Source: Streptomyces fulvorobeus (GTDB lineage Bacteria > Actinomycetota > Actinomycetes > Streptomycetales > Streptomycetaceae). Taken from it: a DNA stretch of 64,000 nt. The notes beneath the pieces were generated by a model that was given only the letters and a program-made list of their open reading frames with translations, was not told where the DNA came from and did no database searches. The stretch lies in NCBI RefSeq assembly GCF_013167895.1, contig NZ_BLWC01000001.1, positions 3,472,001-3,536,000 of the forward strand. The letters run 5' to 3'. The position numbers were made by a program, and so were the translations under genes. Shown here piece by piece: positions 1 through 10,880 of this stretch; the stretch's first letter is position 1; each line of letters begins with the position of its first letter.

Positions 1-1869
1 TACCCAGATGTCCACGGGCACGCCCGCCTGCGCCGCCCGGTAGCAGGCGTCGATGATCGCTTCGTCGACCATCGAGTTGACCTTGAAGCGGACGTACGCG
101 GGGCGGCCCGCGCGGTGGTGGGAGACCTCCTTGTTGATACGGGCGACCAGCCCGTCGCGCAGGGACTTCGGGGCGACCAGCAGCCGGCGGTACGTCTCGC
201 GGCGCGAGTAGCCGGAGAGCCGGTTGAAGAGGTCGGAGAGGTCGGCGCCCACCTGCGGGTCGGCGGTGAGCAGGCCGAGGTCCTCGTACAGCCGGGCGGT
301 CTTGGGGTGGTAGTTGCCGGTGCCGACGTGGGAGTAGCGGCGCAGGGTGTCGCCCTCCTGGCGGACGACGAGCGACAGCTTGCAGTGGGTCTTGAGGCCG
401 ACGAGGCCGTAGACGACGTGGCAGCCGGCCTCCTCCAGCTTGCGGGCCCACTTGATGTTGGCCTGCTCGTCGAAGCGGGCCTTGATCTCCACGAGGACGA
501 GGACCTGCTTGCCGGACTCGGCCGCGTCGATCAGGGCGTCCACTATGGGGGAGTCGCCGGAGGTGCGGTAGAGCGTCTGCTTGATCGCCAGGACGTCCGG
601 GTCGCCCGCCGCCTGCTCAAGGAACGCCTGGACGGAGGTGGAGAACGAGTCGTACGGGTGATGGAGCAGGACGTCCCGTTCGCGCAGCGCGGCGAAGATG
701 TCCGGCGCGGAGGCGGACTCGACCTCGGCCAGGTCGCGGTGGGTGCCCGCGATGAACTTGGGGTACTTGAGCTCGGGCCGGTCCAGCGACGCGATGCCGA
801 AGAGGCCGGTGAGGTCGAGCGGTCCCGGCAGCGGGTAGAGCTCGGTCTCGGAGATCTTCAGCTCGCGTACGAGCAGGTCCAGGACGTAGGGGTCGATGGA
901 CTCCTCGACCTCCAGCCGCACGGGCGGGCCGAAGCGGCGCCGCATGAGCTCCTTCTCCAGGGCCTTGAGCAGATTCTCGGCGTCGTCCTCCTCGACCTCC
1001 AGGTCCTCGTTCCTGGTGACCCGGAACATGTGGTGGGCGAGGACCTCCATGCCGGGGAAGAGCTCTTCGAGGTGGGCCGCGATGACGTCCTCGATGGGGA
1101 CGTACCGCTGCGGCGACGCCTCAAGGAAGCGGGTCAGCAGCGGCGGGACCTTCACCCGGGCGAAGTGGCGGTGGCCGCTGACGGGGTTGCGCACGACGAC
1201 GGCGAGGTTGAGCGAGAGTCCCGAGATGTACGGGAAGGGGTGCGCCGGGTCGACGGCCAGCGGGGTCAGTACGGGGAAGACGCGCTGCCGGAAGAAGGTG
1301 AACAGGCGGGCCTGCTCCTTCTCGGTCAGGTCGGGCCAGCGGATCAGCTGGATTCCCTCGTCGGACAGGGCGGGCGCGATGTCCTGCTGGTAGCAGGCGG
1401 CGTGCCGGGCCATGAGCTCGCGGGAGCGGGTCCAGATGAGGTCGAGGACCTCGCGCGGCTGGAGGCCGGAGGCGGAGCGGGTGGCGACCCCGGTGGCGAT
1501 GCGGCGCTTCAGGCCGGCGACGCGGACCATGAAGAACTCGTCCAGGTTCGACGCGAAGATCGCGAGGAAGTTAGCCCGTTCGAGGAGGGGGGTCGCGGGG
1601 TCCTCGGCCAGTTCCAGGACTCGTTCGTTGAACGCGAGCCAACTGCGCTCCCGGTCCAGGAAGCGGCCCTGTGGCAGGCCGTCGCCGTCGCGGTCGGGTT
1701 CGTAGGCGTCCGCGTCGGTGTCGAGTTCCGGGTCCAGATCGGCGGCGGTGGCGAAACCGACGCCTTTGGACGCGGACTCGGCGACCGGGCGGGGCCGGTG
1801 CGCGGCGAGGGAGCCGACCGACGGCTGGGCGGGCTGGACCGGGACCTCGGAGCTGGGCTGCTGGCTCAT
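1..1869 (-). CDS. ppk: polyphosphate kinase 1 (C-terminus off the window edge)
   Basis: Reversible transfer of phosphate from ATP to polyphosphate. Read from the ATG at 1867-1869, the protein opens with about 70 residues of Pro/Ala/Asp-rich, probably disordered sequence. The PPK N-terminal domain follows, with hallmark stretches [18 protein letters not shown] and [19 protein letters not shown]. The frame stays open to base 1, giving about 623 residues; family members are around 690-740, so roughly the last 100 residues lie outside the window. The last readable part ([20 protein letters not shown]) belongs to the C-terminal catalytic region. In Streptomyces ppk belongs to the Pho regulon, which fits phoU/phoRP lying 50 kb away. 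The start is supported by the good PPK alignment after the variable N-terminus. Confidence 0.95.
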   Translation of the reverse strand, partial: MSQQPSSEVPVQPAQPSVGSLAAHRPRPVAESASKGVGFATAADLDPELDTDADAYEPDRDGDGLPQGRFLDRERSWLAFNERVLELAEDPATPLLERANFLAIFASNLDEFFMVRVAGLKRRIATGVATRSASGLQPREVLDLIWTRSRELMARHAACYQQDIAPALSDEGIQLIRWPDLTEKEQARLFTFFRQRVFPVLTPLAVDPAHPFPYISGLSLNLAVVVRNPVSGHRHFARVKVPPLLTRFLEASPQRYVPIEDVIAAHLEELFPGMEVLAHHMFRVTRNEDLEVEEDDAENLLKALEKELMRRRFGPPVRLEVEESIDPYVLDLLVRELKISETELYPLPGPLDLTGLFGIASLDRPELKYPKFIAGTHRDLAEVESASAPDIFAALRERDVLLHHPYDSFSTSVQAFLEQAAGDPDVLAIKQTLYRTSGDSPIVDALIDAAESGKQVLVLVEIKARFDEQANIKWARKLEEAGCHVVYGLVGLKTHCKLSLVVRQEGDTLRRYSHVGTGNYHPKTARLYEDLGLLTADPQVGADLSDLFNRLSGYSRRETYRRLLVAPKSLRDGLVARINKEVSHHRAGRPAYVRFKVNSMVDEAIIDACYRAAQAGVPVDIWV

Positions 1870-2088
1870 GGACCTATTGTTCCGCGTGGACGGCTCCTCA
1901 GGCGCGTCGGAGCCAGGAAAGATCGCGGAAGGCCCGGCGGACCCTCGGGGTCTGCCGTTGCGGGGGGCGGGCACAGCTGGCTGCATCCCGTGAGGGTTGC
2001 AAGCGTTTCTGAATGGCCGGTAACGGCGACATGACATGCAGGCTGCGGTGTCACTGCGGGGCGCTTCCCCGCGCACCGGGGGTGAACG

Positions 2089-2120
2089 CCCTGCCCGGGC
2101 TCCCCCGGGTCCGGGCAGGG
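2089..2120 (-). terminator. hairpin downstream of mshD
   Basis: Perfect 10-bp arms (CCCTGCCCGG / CCGGGCAGGG) around a 12-nt loop, about 145 bp past the mshD stop. There is no U-tract, as is usual for Streptomyces intrinsic terminators. It lies in the ppk-mshD intergenic region (1870-2264), which otherwise holds the ppk promoter region and no gene I can support. Confidence 0.6.
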
Positions 2121-2264
2121 GTGGTATCAGCCGGTGCGGCGGCGCAGGACGCGGAAGGTAAGCACACCGTCTCCGGCAACCGTCCCCGGTGAGGCCGGCC
2201 GCCTCCACTCACCAGATCTCCGGCCGCAGACCCGCGCCGCCTCCCGGGAGGGCGTTCCGGCCTC

Positions 2265-3188
2265 TCAGGACTCCGTGCGGTACATCAGGTCCACCTCGTG
2301 CGTCACGAAACCCATCCGCTCGTACACCGTCAGCGCAGCCGGGTTGTCCGCGTCGACGTAGAGCATCGCGGTGGGCAGCCCCTCGGCGGCCAGGTGGCGC
2401 AGGCCGATCGCGGTGAGCGCTCTGCCGAGGCCGCCGCCCTGCGCGTCGGGGCGGATGCCGACCACGTACACCTCGCCGAGCTGTTCGTCGGCGTGCACCT
2501 TCGTCCAGTGGAAGCCGATCAGCTCGCCGTCGCGTTCGGCGAGGAAGAAGCCCTTCGGGTCGAACCACGGCTCGGCCTTGCGGTCGTCCAGGTCCCGCTG
2601 GGTCAGGGAGCCCTGCTCGGGGTGGTGGGCGAAGGCGGCGTGGTTGACGCCGAGCCAGGCCGCGTCGTCCTCGCCGGGGTTGAAGGTACGGACGGTGACG
2701 CCCGGGGGGAGCACCGGCTCGGCGATGGCGGCCCCCGTCAGGGGGCGCCTGAGCTGGCGCAGTTCGCGGAAGAGGGAGAGGCCGAGGATCTGGGCCAGGT
2801 GGCGGGCCGCGGGCATGCCGCCGTGTGCCCAGACCCGCAGCCGCTTGCCCGTCGAGGCGAGGAGCGCCGCGCCGAGCGCGCGCCCGTGCCCCTGGCCGCG
2901 GCGGGCGGGATGGACGACGAGTTCGGCGGCCGGTGCCTCGACGGGGTCGGTGTCCTCCAGCTGCGCGTACCCGGCGAGGACCCCGCCCGCGGTGAGCAGG
3001 AAGTGCCGTACGCCTTCGCGGTGCTCGCCCCTGAGCTGTAGACGCCCCTGCTCGGAGACCGCCTGCCTGCCGTCGGTCCTGGTGGCCTCCGCGAGCAGGT
3101 CGAGGACGGCGTCGGCCTGCTCGGGGGTGAGCGCGTCGAGGGTCTGGAGCTCGCGTCCGGGGGAGGGGAGGGGTACGTCTGTCGTCAT
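2265..3188 (-). CDS. mshD: mycothiol synthase MshD
   Basis: Acetyl-CoA-dependent acetylation of Cys-GlcN-Ins, the last step of mycothiol synthesis, in the cytoplasm. The 307-aa protein has two tandem GNAT domains as expected for MshD. The N-terminal half has an acetyl-CoA loop HPARRGQGHGRALGAALL (about residues 92-110). The C-terminal half has GEVYVVGIRPDAQGGGLGRAL followed by AMLYVDADNPAALTVYERMGF, a typical GNAT ending. The length matches actinobacterial MshD (about 300-315 aa). It is transcribed alone, divergently from the 5'-nucleotidase. mshA, for the first pathway step, is also in this window (43.8 kb). Confidence 0.93.
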   Translation of the reverse strand: MTTDVPLPSPGRELQTLDALTPEQADAVLDLLAEATRTDGRQAVSEQGRLQLRGEHREGVRHFLLTAGGVLAGYAQLEDTDPVEAPAAELVVHPARRGQGHGRALGAALLASTGKRLRVWAHGGMPAARHLAQILGLSLFRELRQLRRPLTGAAIAEPVLPPGVTVRTFNPGEDDAAWLGVNHAAFAHHPEQGSLTQRDLDDRKAEPWFDPKGFFLAERDGELIGFHWTKVHADEQLGEVYVVGIRPDAQGGGLGRALTAIGLRHLAAEGLPTAMLYVDADNPAALTVYERMGFVTHEVDLMYRTES

Positions 3189-3485
3189 GTGTACGAGCGT
3201 ACGGCGGGCGGGGTGGCGGAGGCGGGGGTGTGGCGCGGGTCGGTGGCCGGCCCGTCTCCGTACGGGCGTGGTGGCTGGCGGGCGGGCCCGGGCGCAGTGA
3301 CGCTTCTGCCAGGTATGTGGGCCGAAGGGGGGATGTGCGGTGGATGGTCCCGTACCGACCGAGAAGCAACCCGGTCGTAACCCGCAAACCCTGTCGCGCT
3401 ACGCGCGTTGACCCTAGGCTGCGTCCGGAAAGTCTTCACCCTTCCCGCAACTCCCAAACCCTCCCGCTGAACTCAAAGGGGACCG

Positions 3486-5299
3486 ATGTCAGCGACTTCG
3501 CAGAAGAACCGGGCGTCCCGGCGGGTGCTCGCCGCCGCAGCCGGACTTGCCACCGTGGCCGCGCTCGTCGCCGCGATACCGGCCGGCGCGGATGACCGCG
3601 GCACGGACCGCCACGCGCCGGGCCGCACCGTCGACGTGCAGCTGCTGTCCTTCAACGACCTGCACGGCAACCTGGAGCCGCCCGCCGGTTCGGCCGGCTC
3701 GGTCACCGAGAAGCAGGCCGACGGCACGACGAAGACCATCCCGGCCGGAGGCGTCGAGTACCTCGCGACCGCGCTGCGCACCGCGCGCCAGGGCCACCCG
3801 TACTCCGTCACCGCGGCCGGCGGCGACATGGTCGGCGCGAGCCCGCTGCTGTCCGGTCTCTTCCACGACGAGCCCGCCATCGAGGCGCTCAACGGACTCG
3901 GCCTCGACGTGAGCGCGGTCGGCAACCACGAGTTCGACGAGGGCGCCACCGAGCTGGGCCGCCTCCAGAACGGCGGCTGCCACCCGGTCGACGGCTGCTA
4001 CGAGGCCGGCAAGACCTTCGAGGGCGCCGACTTCCCGTACCTCGCGGCCAACGTGACCGACGAGAAGACCGGCAAGCCGGTCCTCAGGCCGTACACGGTG
4101 TGGAAGAAGAACGGCGTCAAAATCGGCTTCATCGGAGTGACCCTGGAGGGCACCCCGGACATCGTCACGGCCAACGGCGTCAAGGGCCTGGAGTTCCACG
4201 ACGAGACGGCGACGGTCAACAAGTACGCCGAGGAGCTCGACCGCCAGGGCGTCCGGTCCATCGTCGCGCTGATCCACGAGGGCGGCGCGCCCGCCTCCAC
4301 CGCGTACAACTACGACTGCGACAGCCCCGGCGCGGGTGACGGCATCTCCGGGCCGATCGTCGACATCGCCAAGGGCATCACGCCGAAGGTCGACGCGCTG
4401 GTCACGGGCCACACCCACCAGGCGTACGTCTGCACCGTCCCGGACCCGGCGGGCAAGCCGCGCATGGTCACCTCGGCCTCGTCGTTCGGCAAGGTGTACA
4501 CGGACACGACCCTCACCTACGACCGCCGCACCAAGGACATCGTCCGTACGTCGGTGAAGTCCGTGACGTCGGAGAACCACGTCGTCCACCGCGACCAGGC
4601 CAGGGCCACCGACATGACGGCCCTGATCGCCCGCTGGAACACCCTCGCGGCGCCGGTCGCCGGCCGGCCGCAGGGCTTCATCTCCGCCGACATCAACGGC
4701 CGCGGCTCCACCGCCCCGAGAAGCCGCTCGGCAACCTGATCGCCGACGCGCAGCTGGAGGGTCTGGCCCCGGCGGACAAGGGCGGGGCGCAGGTCGCCTT
4801 CATGAACCCGGGCGGTATCCGCTCGGACCTCGTGTACGCCGCGTCCGGCAGTGAGGGCGACGGTGTGGTGACGTACGGCGAGGCGTTCACCGTGCAGCCG
4901 TTCACCAACATGATGAACGTCGTCGACCTGACCGGTGCGCGGCTCATCGCCGCGCTCCAGCAGCAGGTCAGCGGCTCCAACGAAGCGTCCCCGAAGATCC
5001 TCCAGGTGTCCCAGGGCCTCACCTACACCCTGGACATGACCAAGTCGGGCGCGGCCCGCCTGGTCGTCGGCAGTGTCCGGCTGAACGGCGTGGCCATCGA
5101 CCCGGCCGCCTCCTACCGCGTCGCGATGAACGAGTTCCTCGCGGGCGGCGGCGACGGCTTCCCGGCCCTCGGCCAGGGCACGAACAAGCTGGTCGGCGCC
5201 TCCGACCTGGACCTGTTCAACGCCTATCTGGCGGCGCACTCCTCGCCCGCCGCACCGCTGGCCCCGCCGGCCACAAACCGGATCACGATCATCAAGTAA
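3486..5299 (+). CDS. secreted 5'-nucleotidase / metallophosphatase, frameshifted
   Basis: Extracellular nucleotide phosphatase (UshA/YhcR type). Residues 1-36 form a signal peptide (Arg-rich n-region, LAAAAGLATVAALVAAIPAGA, AGA before the likely cleavage site). The metallophosphatase domain has the metal motifs LSFNDLHGN, GGDMVGASP, GNHEFDEG and GHTHQAY. The C-terminal 5'-nucleotidase domain has GNLIADAQL, NPGGIRSDL and GGGDGFPAL. The first frame stops at 4739; the C-terminal domain continues to 5299 in the next frame. Restoring one C in the run at about 4713-4717 (GCCCCGAG to GCCCCCGAG) rejoins STAPEKPLGNLIADAQ, giving a normal protein of about 604 aa. Either a real one-base deletion or a homopolymer sequencing error. 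The gene converges on the histidine kinase and the two stops overlap. Confidence 0.88.
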
Positions 5300-6800
5300 G
5301 CCCCGCGTACGGGGGCGGCTGGCCGGACGGCCCGCCGCCCCCGTCGTCGTCTCCGTCGACGCCTGCGAAGGCGCGCTCACTGCCCGGTGGCGGCTGCGGG
5401 GCGCCCGGCAGACGGATCGCCGCCTCCGTGCCCCCGCCGTCCGCCGGGCGCAGCGTGATCTCGCCGCCCGCCTGCTGGACCGTGCGCGCCACGATGGAGA
5501 GACCGAGGCCCGAGCCGGGGAGCTGGCGGGCCGAGGGGGAGCGCCAGAAGCGCTCGAAGACGTGCGGCAGCTCCTCGGCCGGGATGCCGGGGCCGTGGTC
5601 CCGGACGGTCAGCTCGCCCCGGTGCAGGGTGACGTCGACGGTGCCGCCGGGCGGGCTGAACTTGACCGCGTTGTCCAGGACGTTGACGACCGCCCGCTCC
5701 AGCGCGCCGGGCTCCGCCCGTACGTACCAGGGGGCCAGTTCCTCCGTGATCCTCAGCTCGGGTCCGCGCAGTCCGGCCCGTCGCAGCGCGGTACGGGTGA
5801 TGTCGTGCAGCGCGACCACCTGGAGGGGTCCGGGCTGGGCGGCGTCGGGGCGGGCCAGCTCCTGGAGGTCGCCGATGAGGGAGGCCAGCTCGGTCATCTG
5901 CGCCTTGACCGAGGTCATCAGCGCCCTGCGGTCGTCGGTCGGGATGGCCCGGCCGGTCTCGTCGCTGCGCACCAGCAGCTCGATGTTGGTGCGGAGCGAG
6001 GTGAGCGGGGTGCGCAGCTCGTGCCCGGCGTCCGCGATGAGCTGCGACTGGCGGTCGCGCGAGGTGGCCAGCGAGGCGGTCATGGAGTTGAAGGACCGGG
6101 AGAGCCGCGCGATCTCGTCCTCGCCCTCGACCGGGATGCGGACGGTGAGGTCCTCGGTGCGGGCGACGTGTTCGACGGCCTCGGTGAGTTCGTCGACCGG
6201 CCGCAGGCCGGACCTGGCGATCCAGAGTCCCGCGGCGCCCGCGCCGATGACGCCGACGCCGGAGACGAGCAGGAGGACCCAGGCGAGGGAGGAGAGGGGG
6301 TTGTCGACCTCGCTCACGGGACGGGCGACGGAGACGGCGAGGGTGTTGACGGCGGCGGGCCCCGGCCCGGCCAGCCGGATCGGGTACGTGTAGACCCGCA
6401 GGTCCCGGCCGTCCCTGTCGGTGACCGTGTGCAGCACGCTCTCCCTCTCCCCGCCGGCCACCGCCAGGTCCTCCGCGGTGGTGGGGAACGCGGCGGTCAG
6501 CGGCGGGGCCGCACAGGGTTCACCGGTGGTCGCGATGATCTGCACACGGTAGGAGGTGGGGGAGGTCGGCGGCCTGGCGGCGGTGCCCGCGCAGGCGTTC
6601 AGCAGGCCCTGTACGTACGTCTTGTCGATCGCCGTCGAATTGCGCAGCGAGTCGTCCAGCTGCCGTTCCAGCTGCGCCTTCGTCACGAACCAGCAGGCCG
6701 CCGCGACCGCCGCGACGGCCACCGCGACCGCGGTGGCGACCAGCAGCGCGAGGCGCGAACGCAGCGGCAGCGCGCGGATGCGGCGCAGGGGGCCTCTCAC
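5292..6800 (-). CDS. sensor histidine kinase, MprB-like
   Basis: Membrane sensor kinase of 502 aa. Visible order: N-terminal helix [21 protein letters not shown] (about 19-39); an extracytoplasmic domain to about 170; a second helix [23 protein letters not shown]; a HAMP linker; the H-box [20 protein letters not shown] with the phospho-accepting His; the N-box [13 protein letters not shown]; and G-boxes DHGPGIP and GSGLGLSIV. The tail is Pro/Gly-rich. It overlaps the upstream response regulator by 4 nt (ATGA), so the pair is translationally coupled. The order protease, regulator, kinase resembles mycobacterial mprAB-pepD, which suggests envelope-stress sensing; that role is inferred. Confidence 0.92.
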   Translation of the reverse strand: MRGPLRRIRALPLRSRLALLVATAVAVAVAAVAAACWFVTKAQLERQLDDSLRNSTAIDKTYVQGLLNACAGTAARPPTSPTSYRVQIIATTGEPCAAPPLTAAFPTTAEDLAVAGGERESVLHTVTDRDGRDLRVYTYPIRLAGPGPAAVNTLAVSVARPVSEVDNPLSSLAWVLLLVSGVGVIGAGAAGLWIARSGLRPVDELTEAVEHVARTEDLTVRIPVEGEDEIARLSRSFNSMTASLATSRDRQSQLIADAGHELRTPLTSLRTNIELLVRSDETGRAIPTDDRRALMTSVKAQMTELASLIGDLQELARPDAAQPGPLQVVALHDITRTALRRAGLRGPELRITEELAPWYVRAEPGALERAVVNVLDNAVKFSPPGGTVDVTLHRGELTVRDHGPGIPAEELPHVFERFWRSPSARQLPGSGLGLSIVARTVQQAGGEITLRPADGGGTEAAIRLPGAPQPPPGSERAFAGVDGDDDGGGGPSGQPPPYAGLT

Positions 6801-7528
6801 CCCTCCCCACCCCCCGGCCGCAGGGCGTATCCCACACCCCGGACCGTGTGGACGAGACGCGGTTCGCCGCCCGCCTCCGTCTTGCGGCGCAGGTACATCA
6901 CGTACACGTCCAGGGAGTTGGAGCTCGGCTCGAAGTCGAAGCCCCAGACCGCCTTGAGGATCTGCTCGCGGGTGAGGACCTGGCGCGGGTGGGCCAGGAA
7001 CATCTCCAGGAGCGTGAACTCCGTACGGGTCAGCTCGACGCGACGGGTGCCGCGCGTGACCTCGCGGGTGGTCAGGTCCATCCGCAGGTCGGCGAAGGCC
7101 AGCACGTCGTGGTCGGGGAGGCCGCCGCCCTGCCGCGCCGCGTACGAGCTGCGGCGCAGCAGGGCGCGGATACGGGCGAACAGCTCGTCCAGCTCGAAGG
7201 GCTTCACCAGGTAGTCGTCGGCGCCCGCGTCGAGGCCGGTGACCCGGTCCCCGACGGTGTCGCGGGCGGTGAGCATCAGGATGGGCGTGGTGGCTCCGGT
7301 GGACCGGATGCGGCGGGCGGCGGTGAGGCCGTCCATGCGCGGCATCTGGATGTCCAGGACGATCAGGTCGGGGGCGTACGCCTCGGCTCTGGCGAGGGCG
7401 TCGTACCCGTCGACGGCGACCTCGGTGCCGTATCCCTCGAACGCGAGACTGCGTTGCAGGGCCTCACGCACGGCGGGCTCGTCGTCGACGATCAGGATGC
7501 GCTGCGGATCGTCTTCGGCGGGGCTCAT
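6797..7528 (-). CDS. OmpR-family response regulator, MprA-like
   Basis: A 243-aa DNA-binding response regulator. The receiver domain has the acidic pair in [14 protein letters not shown], the phosphoacceptor Asp in [14 protein letters not shown], the Thr/Ala motif MLTARD and the conserved Lys in [13 protein letters not shown]. The winged-helix domain has [25 protein letters not shown] and ends [14 protein letters not shown]. It partners with the kinase just downstream (4-nt overlap). The trypsin-like protease gene lies 100 bp upstream on the same strand and is a likely regulatory target. Confidence 0.93.
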   Translation of the reverse strand: MSPAEDDPQRILIVDDEPAVREALQRSLAFEGYGTEVAVDGYDALARAEAYAPDLIVLDIQMPRMDGLTAARRIRSTGATTPILMLTARDTVGDRVTGLDAGADDYLVKPFELDELFARIRALLRRSSYAARQGGGLPDHDVLAFADLRMDLTTREVTRGTRRVELTRTEFTLLEMFLAHPRQVLTREQILKAVWGFDFEPSSNSLDVYVMYLRRKTEAGGEPRLVHTVRGVGYALRPGGGEG

Positions 7529-7628
7529 CGCTGGTCGTCCTCTTCTCGTTCCTGACTCGTCGGGGTGCTGTCAGCCTCGCACGGCCGTGGTGCTTAGGCG
7601 TGCGGCGCGTCCGGCGCGGTGGAGCCGG

Positions 7629-8648
7629 TCAGGAGGCGTCGCCCGCCCGCAGGGTGTCCAGGCCGGCCTTGACCGTGTCGACGGGGATGGCGAAGCCCAG
7701 GCCCACGCTGCCCGCCGCCGAACTGGCCGAGGAGCCCGCCGAACTGGGTGAGTACATGGCTGAGTTGATGCCGATGATCTCGCCTTTCATGTTGATCAGC
7801 GCGCCGCCGGAGTTGCCGGGGTTGAGCGAGGCGTCGGTCTGGATCGCCTTGTAGGTGGTTTTGGAGGTGCCCGTCTCTCCGTTGAACCGCTGCCCGCCGA
7901 ACTCGAACGGCCAGTCCCCGCCGCCCTGTTGTTGCCGGCCCTGGGTCTGGCCCTGGTCGGGGGTCTTGGTGACGGTCACGTCGCGGTCGAGTGCGGAGAC
8001 GATGCCGCTGGTCACGGTGCCGGTCAGGCCCTCGGGGGAGCCGATCGCCACGACCTGGTCGCCGACCTTCACCTCGGAGGAGTCGCCGAGCGAGGCCGTC
8101 TTCAGTCCGCTCGCGCCCTGGAGCCTGATGAGCGCGAGGTCCTTGGCGGCGTCGGTGCCGACGACGTCGGCGGTGTACTTCCTGCCGGTGCTCAGCGTGA
8201 CCTCGATCTCGGAGGCGCCGGAGATGACGTGGTTGTTGGTGATGATCTCGCCGTCCGGCGTGATGACGACCCCGGAGCCCGTGGACCGCCCGGCCGTCGA
8301 CGTCGCGCCGATCTCGACGATCGTGGGCGCCACGGCGCTCGCCACACCGGAGACGGTGCCGGCGTCGCTCCGCGAGACGGTCGTGCCCTGCACGACGCCC
8401 CCGGAGCCGGAGCCGTTCGTGCCGCCGTCGGCCAACTCCCCGATCAGGGTCGCGGTGCCGCCGCCGACCACCGACGCCGCGATCGCCACGGCCGCCAGCA
8501 GCGCGACCGGGCGCCTGGCGCGGCGTGCGGGCCTCGGGGGCGCGGGCTCGTACGGGGGCGGCGGCGGGTAGGCCGCCGCGCCGGGGGTTCCGTAGGAGGC
8601 GTACGTCGGGTACTCGCCGCTCGGGCGGTGGCTCTCAGTCATGTACAC
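7629..8648 (-). CDS. membrane-anchored trypsin-like serine protease (HtrA/PepD type, no PDZ)
   Basis: Cell-surface protease of about 339 aa. A cytoplasmic Pro/Tyr-rich N-terminus is followed by one membrane helix (ALLAAVAIAASVVGGGTATLI, about 48-68) and then an S1-type protease domain. The catalytic triad is visible: His in ITNNHVISG, Asp in DAAKDLALIRL, Ser in NPGNSGGALI. The sequence ends shortly after the protease domain (GLGFAIPVDTVKAGLDTL), so the PDZ domain of canonical HtrA/PepD is absent. The start may be the GTG at 8648 or the ATG at 8642; neither has a strong ribosome site. It precedes the response-regulator/kinase pair and is probably co-regulated with it. Confidence 0.9.
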   Translation of the reverse strand: MYMTESHRPSGEYPTYASYGTPGAAAYPPPPPYEPAPPRPARRARRPVALLAAVAIAASVVGGGTATLIGELADGGTNGSGSGGVVQGTTVSRSDAGTVSGVASAVAPTIVEIGATSTAGRSTGSGVVITPDGEIITNNHVISGASEIEVTLSTGRKYTADVVGTDAAKDLALIRLQGASGLKTASLGDSSEVKVGDQVVAIGSPEGLTGTVTSGIVSALDRDVTVTKTPDQGQTQGRQQQGGGDWPFEFGGQRFNGETGTSKTTYKAIQTDASLNPGNSGGALINMKGEIIGINSAMYSPSSAGSSASSAAGSVGLGFAIPVDTVKAGLDTLRAGDAS

Positions 8649-8741
8649 GAGCGTGTCCGGCGAACATGAGAAGCGGCTGAGGGTGTGCTGAGAAGCCGCG
8701 CAGAACCCTGTATGCCCCGGACAAGGCAGCCGCGGCAGGGG

Positions 8742-9791
8742 TTACGGAACGAAAGCCGGAGCCGGGGACTCTCCGCAGCCGCAGGAGCGCCGGACCACCA
8801 GGGCGGAGGGGAACTGCTTCAGCCGCTCCCGGCGCGAGCCCGCCACCCGCAGCGAGTCGTCGAGGACCAGGTCCACCGCCGCCCGCGCCATCGCCGGACG
8901 GTCCGAGGAGACGGTCGTCAGCGGGGGATCGGTGAGCGCGGCCTCCTTCACGTCGTCGAAGCCCGCCACCGCCAGCTCGCCCGGCACGTCGATCCGCAGC
9001 TCGCGCGCCGCCCGCAGCACACCGATGGCCTGGTCGTCCGTGGAGCAGAAGATGGCCGGGGGCCTGTCGGGGCCCGCCAGCAGCCGCAGGGCCGCCTGGT
9101 AGGCGTCGTAACGGTTGTACGGGGCCTGGAAGAGCCGGCCGTCCGTGGACCGGCCGGACTCGTGCATCGCCCGGCGCCAGCCCTCGACGTGGTCCGCGAC
9201 GGGGTCGCCGACCGCGGGGGTCTGCTCGGTGCCGCCGAGGCACGCCACGTAGGCGTTGCCGTGTTCCAGCAGGTGGCGGGTGGCGAGCTGGGCGCCGCCG
9301 ACGTCGTCGGTGACGACCGCGACGTCGTCGATCGCCTCGGGCCGCTCGTGCAGCAGCACCACCCGGGCGTCCCACGCCTCGATCTCGGCGGCGGCCCGCT
9401 CGCTGGGGCCCTGGCTGACCAGGATCAGCCCGGAGACCCGCATGCCGAGGAACGCCCGCAGGTAGTGGACCTCACGCTCGTCCCGGTAGTCGGAGTTGCC
9501 GACGAGGACCATCTTCCCGCGTTCGGACGCGGCCTGTTCGACCGCGTGCGCCATCTCCGCGAAGAACGGCTGCCGGGCGTCCGGCACGATCATGCCTATC
9601 AGGTCGGTCCGCCGCGAGGCCATCGCCTGGGCGACCCGGTCGGGCCGGTAACCCAGCTCCTTGATCGCGGCGAGGACCCGCTCGCGCGTGGCCGGGGCCA
9701 CCGGCCTGGGTCCGTTGTTGATGACGTAACTGACGACCGCGGTCGACGTCCCCGCCAGTCTCGCCACATCGTCCCGCGTCACCTTGGCCAC
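8742..9791 (-). CDS. LacI-family transcriptional regulator
   Basis: A 349-aa repressor. The N-terminal HTH ([24 protein letters not shown], with hinge [21 protein letters not shown]) is classic LacI/GalR. The periplasmic-binding-like effector domain follows ([52 protein letters not shown]). The last residues contain a CGCGES stretch. No carbohydrate operon adjoins it, so the effector is unknown. It lies 24 bp downstream of glnR on the same strand. Confidence 0.93.
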   Translation of the reverse strand: MAKVTRDDVARLAGTSTAVVSYVINNGPRPVAPATRERVLAAIKELGYRPDRVAQAMASRRTDLIGMIVPDARQPFFAEMAHAVEQAASERGKMVLVGNSDYRDEREVHYLRAFLGMRVSGLILVSQGPSERAAAEIEAWDARVVLLHERPEAIDDVAVVTDDVGGAQLATRHLLEHGNAYVACLGGTEQTPAVGDPVADHVEGWRRAMHESGRSTDGRLFQAPYNRYDAYQAALRLLAGPDRPPAIFCSTDDQAIGVLRAARELRIDVPGELAVAGFDDVKEAALTDPPLTTVSSDRPAMARAAVDLVLDDSLRVAGSRRERLKQFPSALVVRRSCGCGESPAPAFVP

Positions 9792-9815
9792 GCGCGGCAG
9801 TCTACGCGGATGGAC

Positions 9816-10631
9816 CTACCTGGCGGCAGGCCGGACCGGCGCTTCTTCGGTGACCTCGGAATCCTCCGGCTGCTCCGAACGGGTTACGGGTTCCGGGGTG
9901 CTCCGCGTCACCGTCCGGGCCCTGGTCTCGTCGGCCGCGGCGCGCTCGGCCTTCTCCGGCTTCTCCGGTGCGACGAAGCGGTAGCCGACGTTGCGGACCG
10001 TCCCGATCAGCGACTCGTGCTCGGGGCCGAGCTTGGCGCGCAGCCGCCGGACGTGGACGTCGACCGTGCGGGTACCGCCGAAGTAGTCGTATCCCCAGAC
10101 CTCCTGGAGCAGCTGGGCGCGGGTGAAGACCCGGCCGGGGTGCTGTGCGAGGTACTTGAGCAGTTCGAATTCCTTGAAGGTCAGGTCGAGGACCCGCCCC
10201 TTCAGCTTCGCGCTGTACGTCGCCTCGTCCACCGAGAGATCACCGTTACGGATCTCCATCGGGGAGTCGTCGGAGACGATCTGCTGACGTCCGGTGGCGA
10301 GCCGCAGCCGGGCCTCGACCTCGGCGGGGCCCGCGGTGTCCAGCAGGACGTCGTCGATGCCCCAGTCCGCGGTGACGGCCGCGAGGCCGCCCTCCGTCAC
10401 GACGAGTAGCAGCGGACAGCCGGGCCCGGTGGACCGCAGCAGCTGGCAGAGCGAGCGCACCTGTGGCAGGTCGCGGCGGCCGTCGATCAGGATGACGTCG
10501 GCACCGGGGGTGTCGACGAGAGCCGGTCCTTCGGCGGGGGCGACCCGCACGCTGTGGAGCAGCAGACCGAGGGCGGGGAGCACCTCCGTCGACGGTTGAA
10601 GCGCGTTGGTCAGAAGCAGCAGTGAACTCAT
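9816..10631 (-). CDS. glnR: GlnR, global nitrogen regulator
   Basis: OmpR-type regulator of nitrogen genes, 271 aa (S. coelicolor GlnR is of similar length). It opens [20 protein letters not shown]. The receiver is atypical: it lacks a normal acidic pocket, as known for orphan GlnR, and the region around [16 protein letters not shown] carries the conserved Asp. The winged helix has [25 protein letters not shown] and [32 protein letters not shown]. The C-terminus is a charged disordered tail of about 45 aa. No kinase is adjacent. The neighbourhood (LacI gene, hydrolase/MoaD) matches the S. coelicolor glnR locus as I remember it. Confidence 0.93.
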   Translation of the reverse strand: MSSLLLLTNALQPSTEVLPALGLLLHSVRVAPAEGPALVDTPGADVILIDGRRDLPQVRSLCQLLRSTGPGCPLLLVVTEGGLAAVTADWGIDDVLLDTAGPAEVEARLRLATGRQQIVSDDSPMEIRNGDLSVDEATYSAKLKGRVLDLTFKEFELLKYLAQHPGRVFTRAQLLQEVWGYDYFGGTRTVDVHVRRLRAKLGPEHESLIGTVRNVGYRFVAPEKPEKAERAAADETRARTVTRSTPEPVTRSEQPEDSEVTEEAPVRPAAR

Positions 10632-10794
10632 CGCCGTCCACCTGTCTGGATCATCGGTCGATCGTGCACGGTTCGCTCGCCCATTACGTCGGTCCTCCTC
10701 GTTCCCTGCGAGAGGGGCACTCCCGGGTCGGACCCGGGGGAGTAGTGCGGCAACAACTGGTACGGCCCCGCGCCCTGGGGCCGCTGAGCTTGTT

Positions 10795-10821
10795 GAAACG
10801 TCTCCGTAACAACGTGTGGAA
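10795..10821. promoter_or_regulatory. candidate GlnR box
   Basis: GAAAC (10795-10799), six bases, GTAAC (10806-10810), six bases, then TGGAA (10817-10821). This follows the alternating GAAAC-n6-GTNAC pattern known for GlnR sites. It lies between the divergent glnR and hydrolase genes, about 60 bp before the hydrolase start. A weak hairpin (10834-10857) lies between it and the hydrolase ribosome site GAAGGAG. Site identity is inferred by motif only. Confidence 0.5.
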
Positions 10822-10880
10822 AGCACAAAAGGACCCGGGGGCTGCGTTGCCCGAGTCCTCTTCGAAGGAGAATAACCCAC

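Noticed and set aside
2004..2025. Possible PHO box upstream of ppk
   Set aside because: GTTACCGGCCA / TTCAGAAACGC on the minus strand fits the GTTCACC consensus too weakly, and another single GTTCACC at 2082-2088 lacks a partner unit.
115..2034. Long plus-strand reading frame opposite ppk
   Set aside because: Antisense shadow of a strong minus-strand coding sequence with clear PPK motifs; high G+C creates such frames throughout.
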